From contig CAMWIF010000200.1 in NCBI GenBank assembly GCA_947174225.1, forward strand, positions 1 to 5,540: 5,540 bases of DNA, given 5' to 3'. The position numbers were made by a program, and so were the translations under genes. The DNA comes from an uncultured Porphyromonadaceae bacterium (GTDB lineage Bacteria > Bacteroidota > Bacteroidia > Bacteroidales > Muribaculaceae). Below are positions 5,493 to 5,540 of the stretch, one piece after another. Under the pieces are notes generated by a model, which saw only the letters and a program-made list of their open reading frames with translations, did not search any database and had not been told where the DNA came from. Every line of letters starts with the position of its first letter. Within the stretch, counting starts at the first letter, position 1.

Positions 5493-5540
5493 ATGGAAAA
5501 GTCCTCTAAACCTACAAGTATAATTTACTATGTATTAATC
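5493..5540 (+). CDS. Possible start of a further gene, cut by the window edge
   Basis: ATG 5493 opens a frame that reads MEKSSKPTSIIYYVLI and is still open at the last base. The first in-frame stop upstream is TAG at 5463-5465, so this is the first ATG of the frame. A polar start followed by IIYYVLI suggests a membrane or exported protein. The preceding run AAAAAGAAAAGC is A-rich, as at other starts in this window. A weak -7-like TATATTTT lies about 45 bases upstream. Only 16 residues are visible, so it may be a chance frame. Confidence 0.3.
   Translation, partial: MEKSSKPTSIIYYVLI

Noticed and set aside
5473..5523. 16-residue frame starting MYSKRKAW
   Set aside because: It has no good promoter or hydrophobic character and overlaps the better candidate start at 5493; chance is the simplest explanation.
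4261..5540. CRISPR array, tRNA gene or insertion sequence in the AT-rich part
   Set aside because: I see no regular long repeats with spacers, no cloverleaf with CCA end or T-loop sequence, and no transposase frame with terminal inverted repeats.

Overview
The window looks like a piece of a Bacteroidales (phylum Bacteroidota) chromosome. The methionyl-tRNA synthetase has the N-terminus, KISTS signature and C-terminal fused tRNA-binding domain that I know from Bacteroides-type MetRS. Start codons are preceded by A-rich leaders rather than Shine-Dalgarno sequences, and two gene starts lie downstream of matches to the Bacteroidota -7 element TAnnTTTG. The fairly high GC of the two large genes (about 55-58% in single lines I counted) would suit a Muribaculaceae-like member, but I cannot fix the family.

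Left part (1-2123): the last codons of an unknown gene overlap, by ATGA, the start of a complete phage terminase large subunit. Its ATPase and nuclease motifs are visible. This is the edge of a prophage, a phage remnant or a phage packaging operon that continues to the left of the window.

Middle (2124-4401): a short 103-bp spacer carries a likely promoter for metG. It is followed by the complete metG, a degenerate short repeat and a strong hairpin terminator. The phage gene and the housekeeping gene therefore sit directly next to each other on the same strand. Any prophage boundary would have to fall in or very near that spacer.

Right part (4402-5540): base composition drops sharply (a single line inside the 142-codon gene is about 22% GC). 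Here a well-formed promoter, preceded by a 15-bp palindrome and by four GTAGAG/CTCTAC motifs, drives a probable two-gene unit. The first gene encodes a 23-residue hydrophobic peptide and the second a 142-residue membrane protein of unknown function. Facing it is a doubtful minus-strand reading frame lacking an ATG, then a 10-bp inverted repeat, then the possible start of another gene running off the window. This AT-rich segment has the look of acquired accessory DNA. The small peptide with its membrane partner is the most interesting candidate system in the window, but its function cannot be read from sequence alone.
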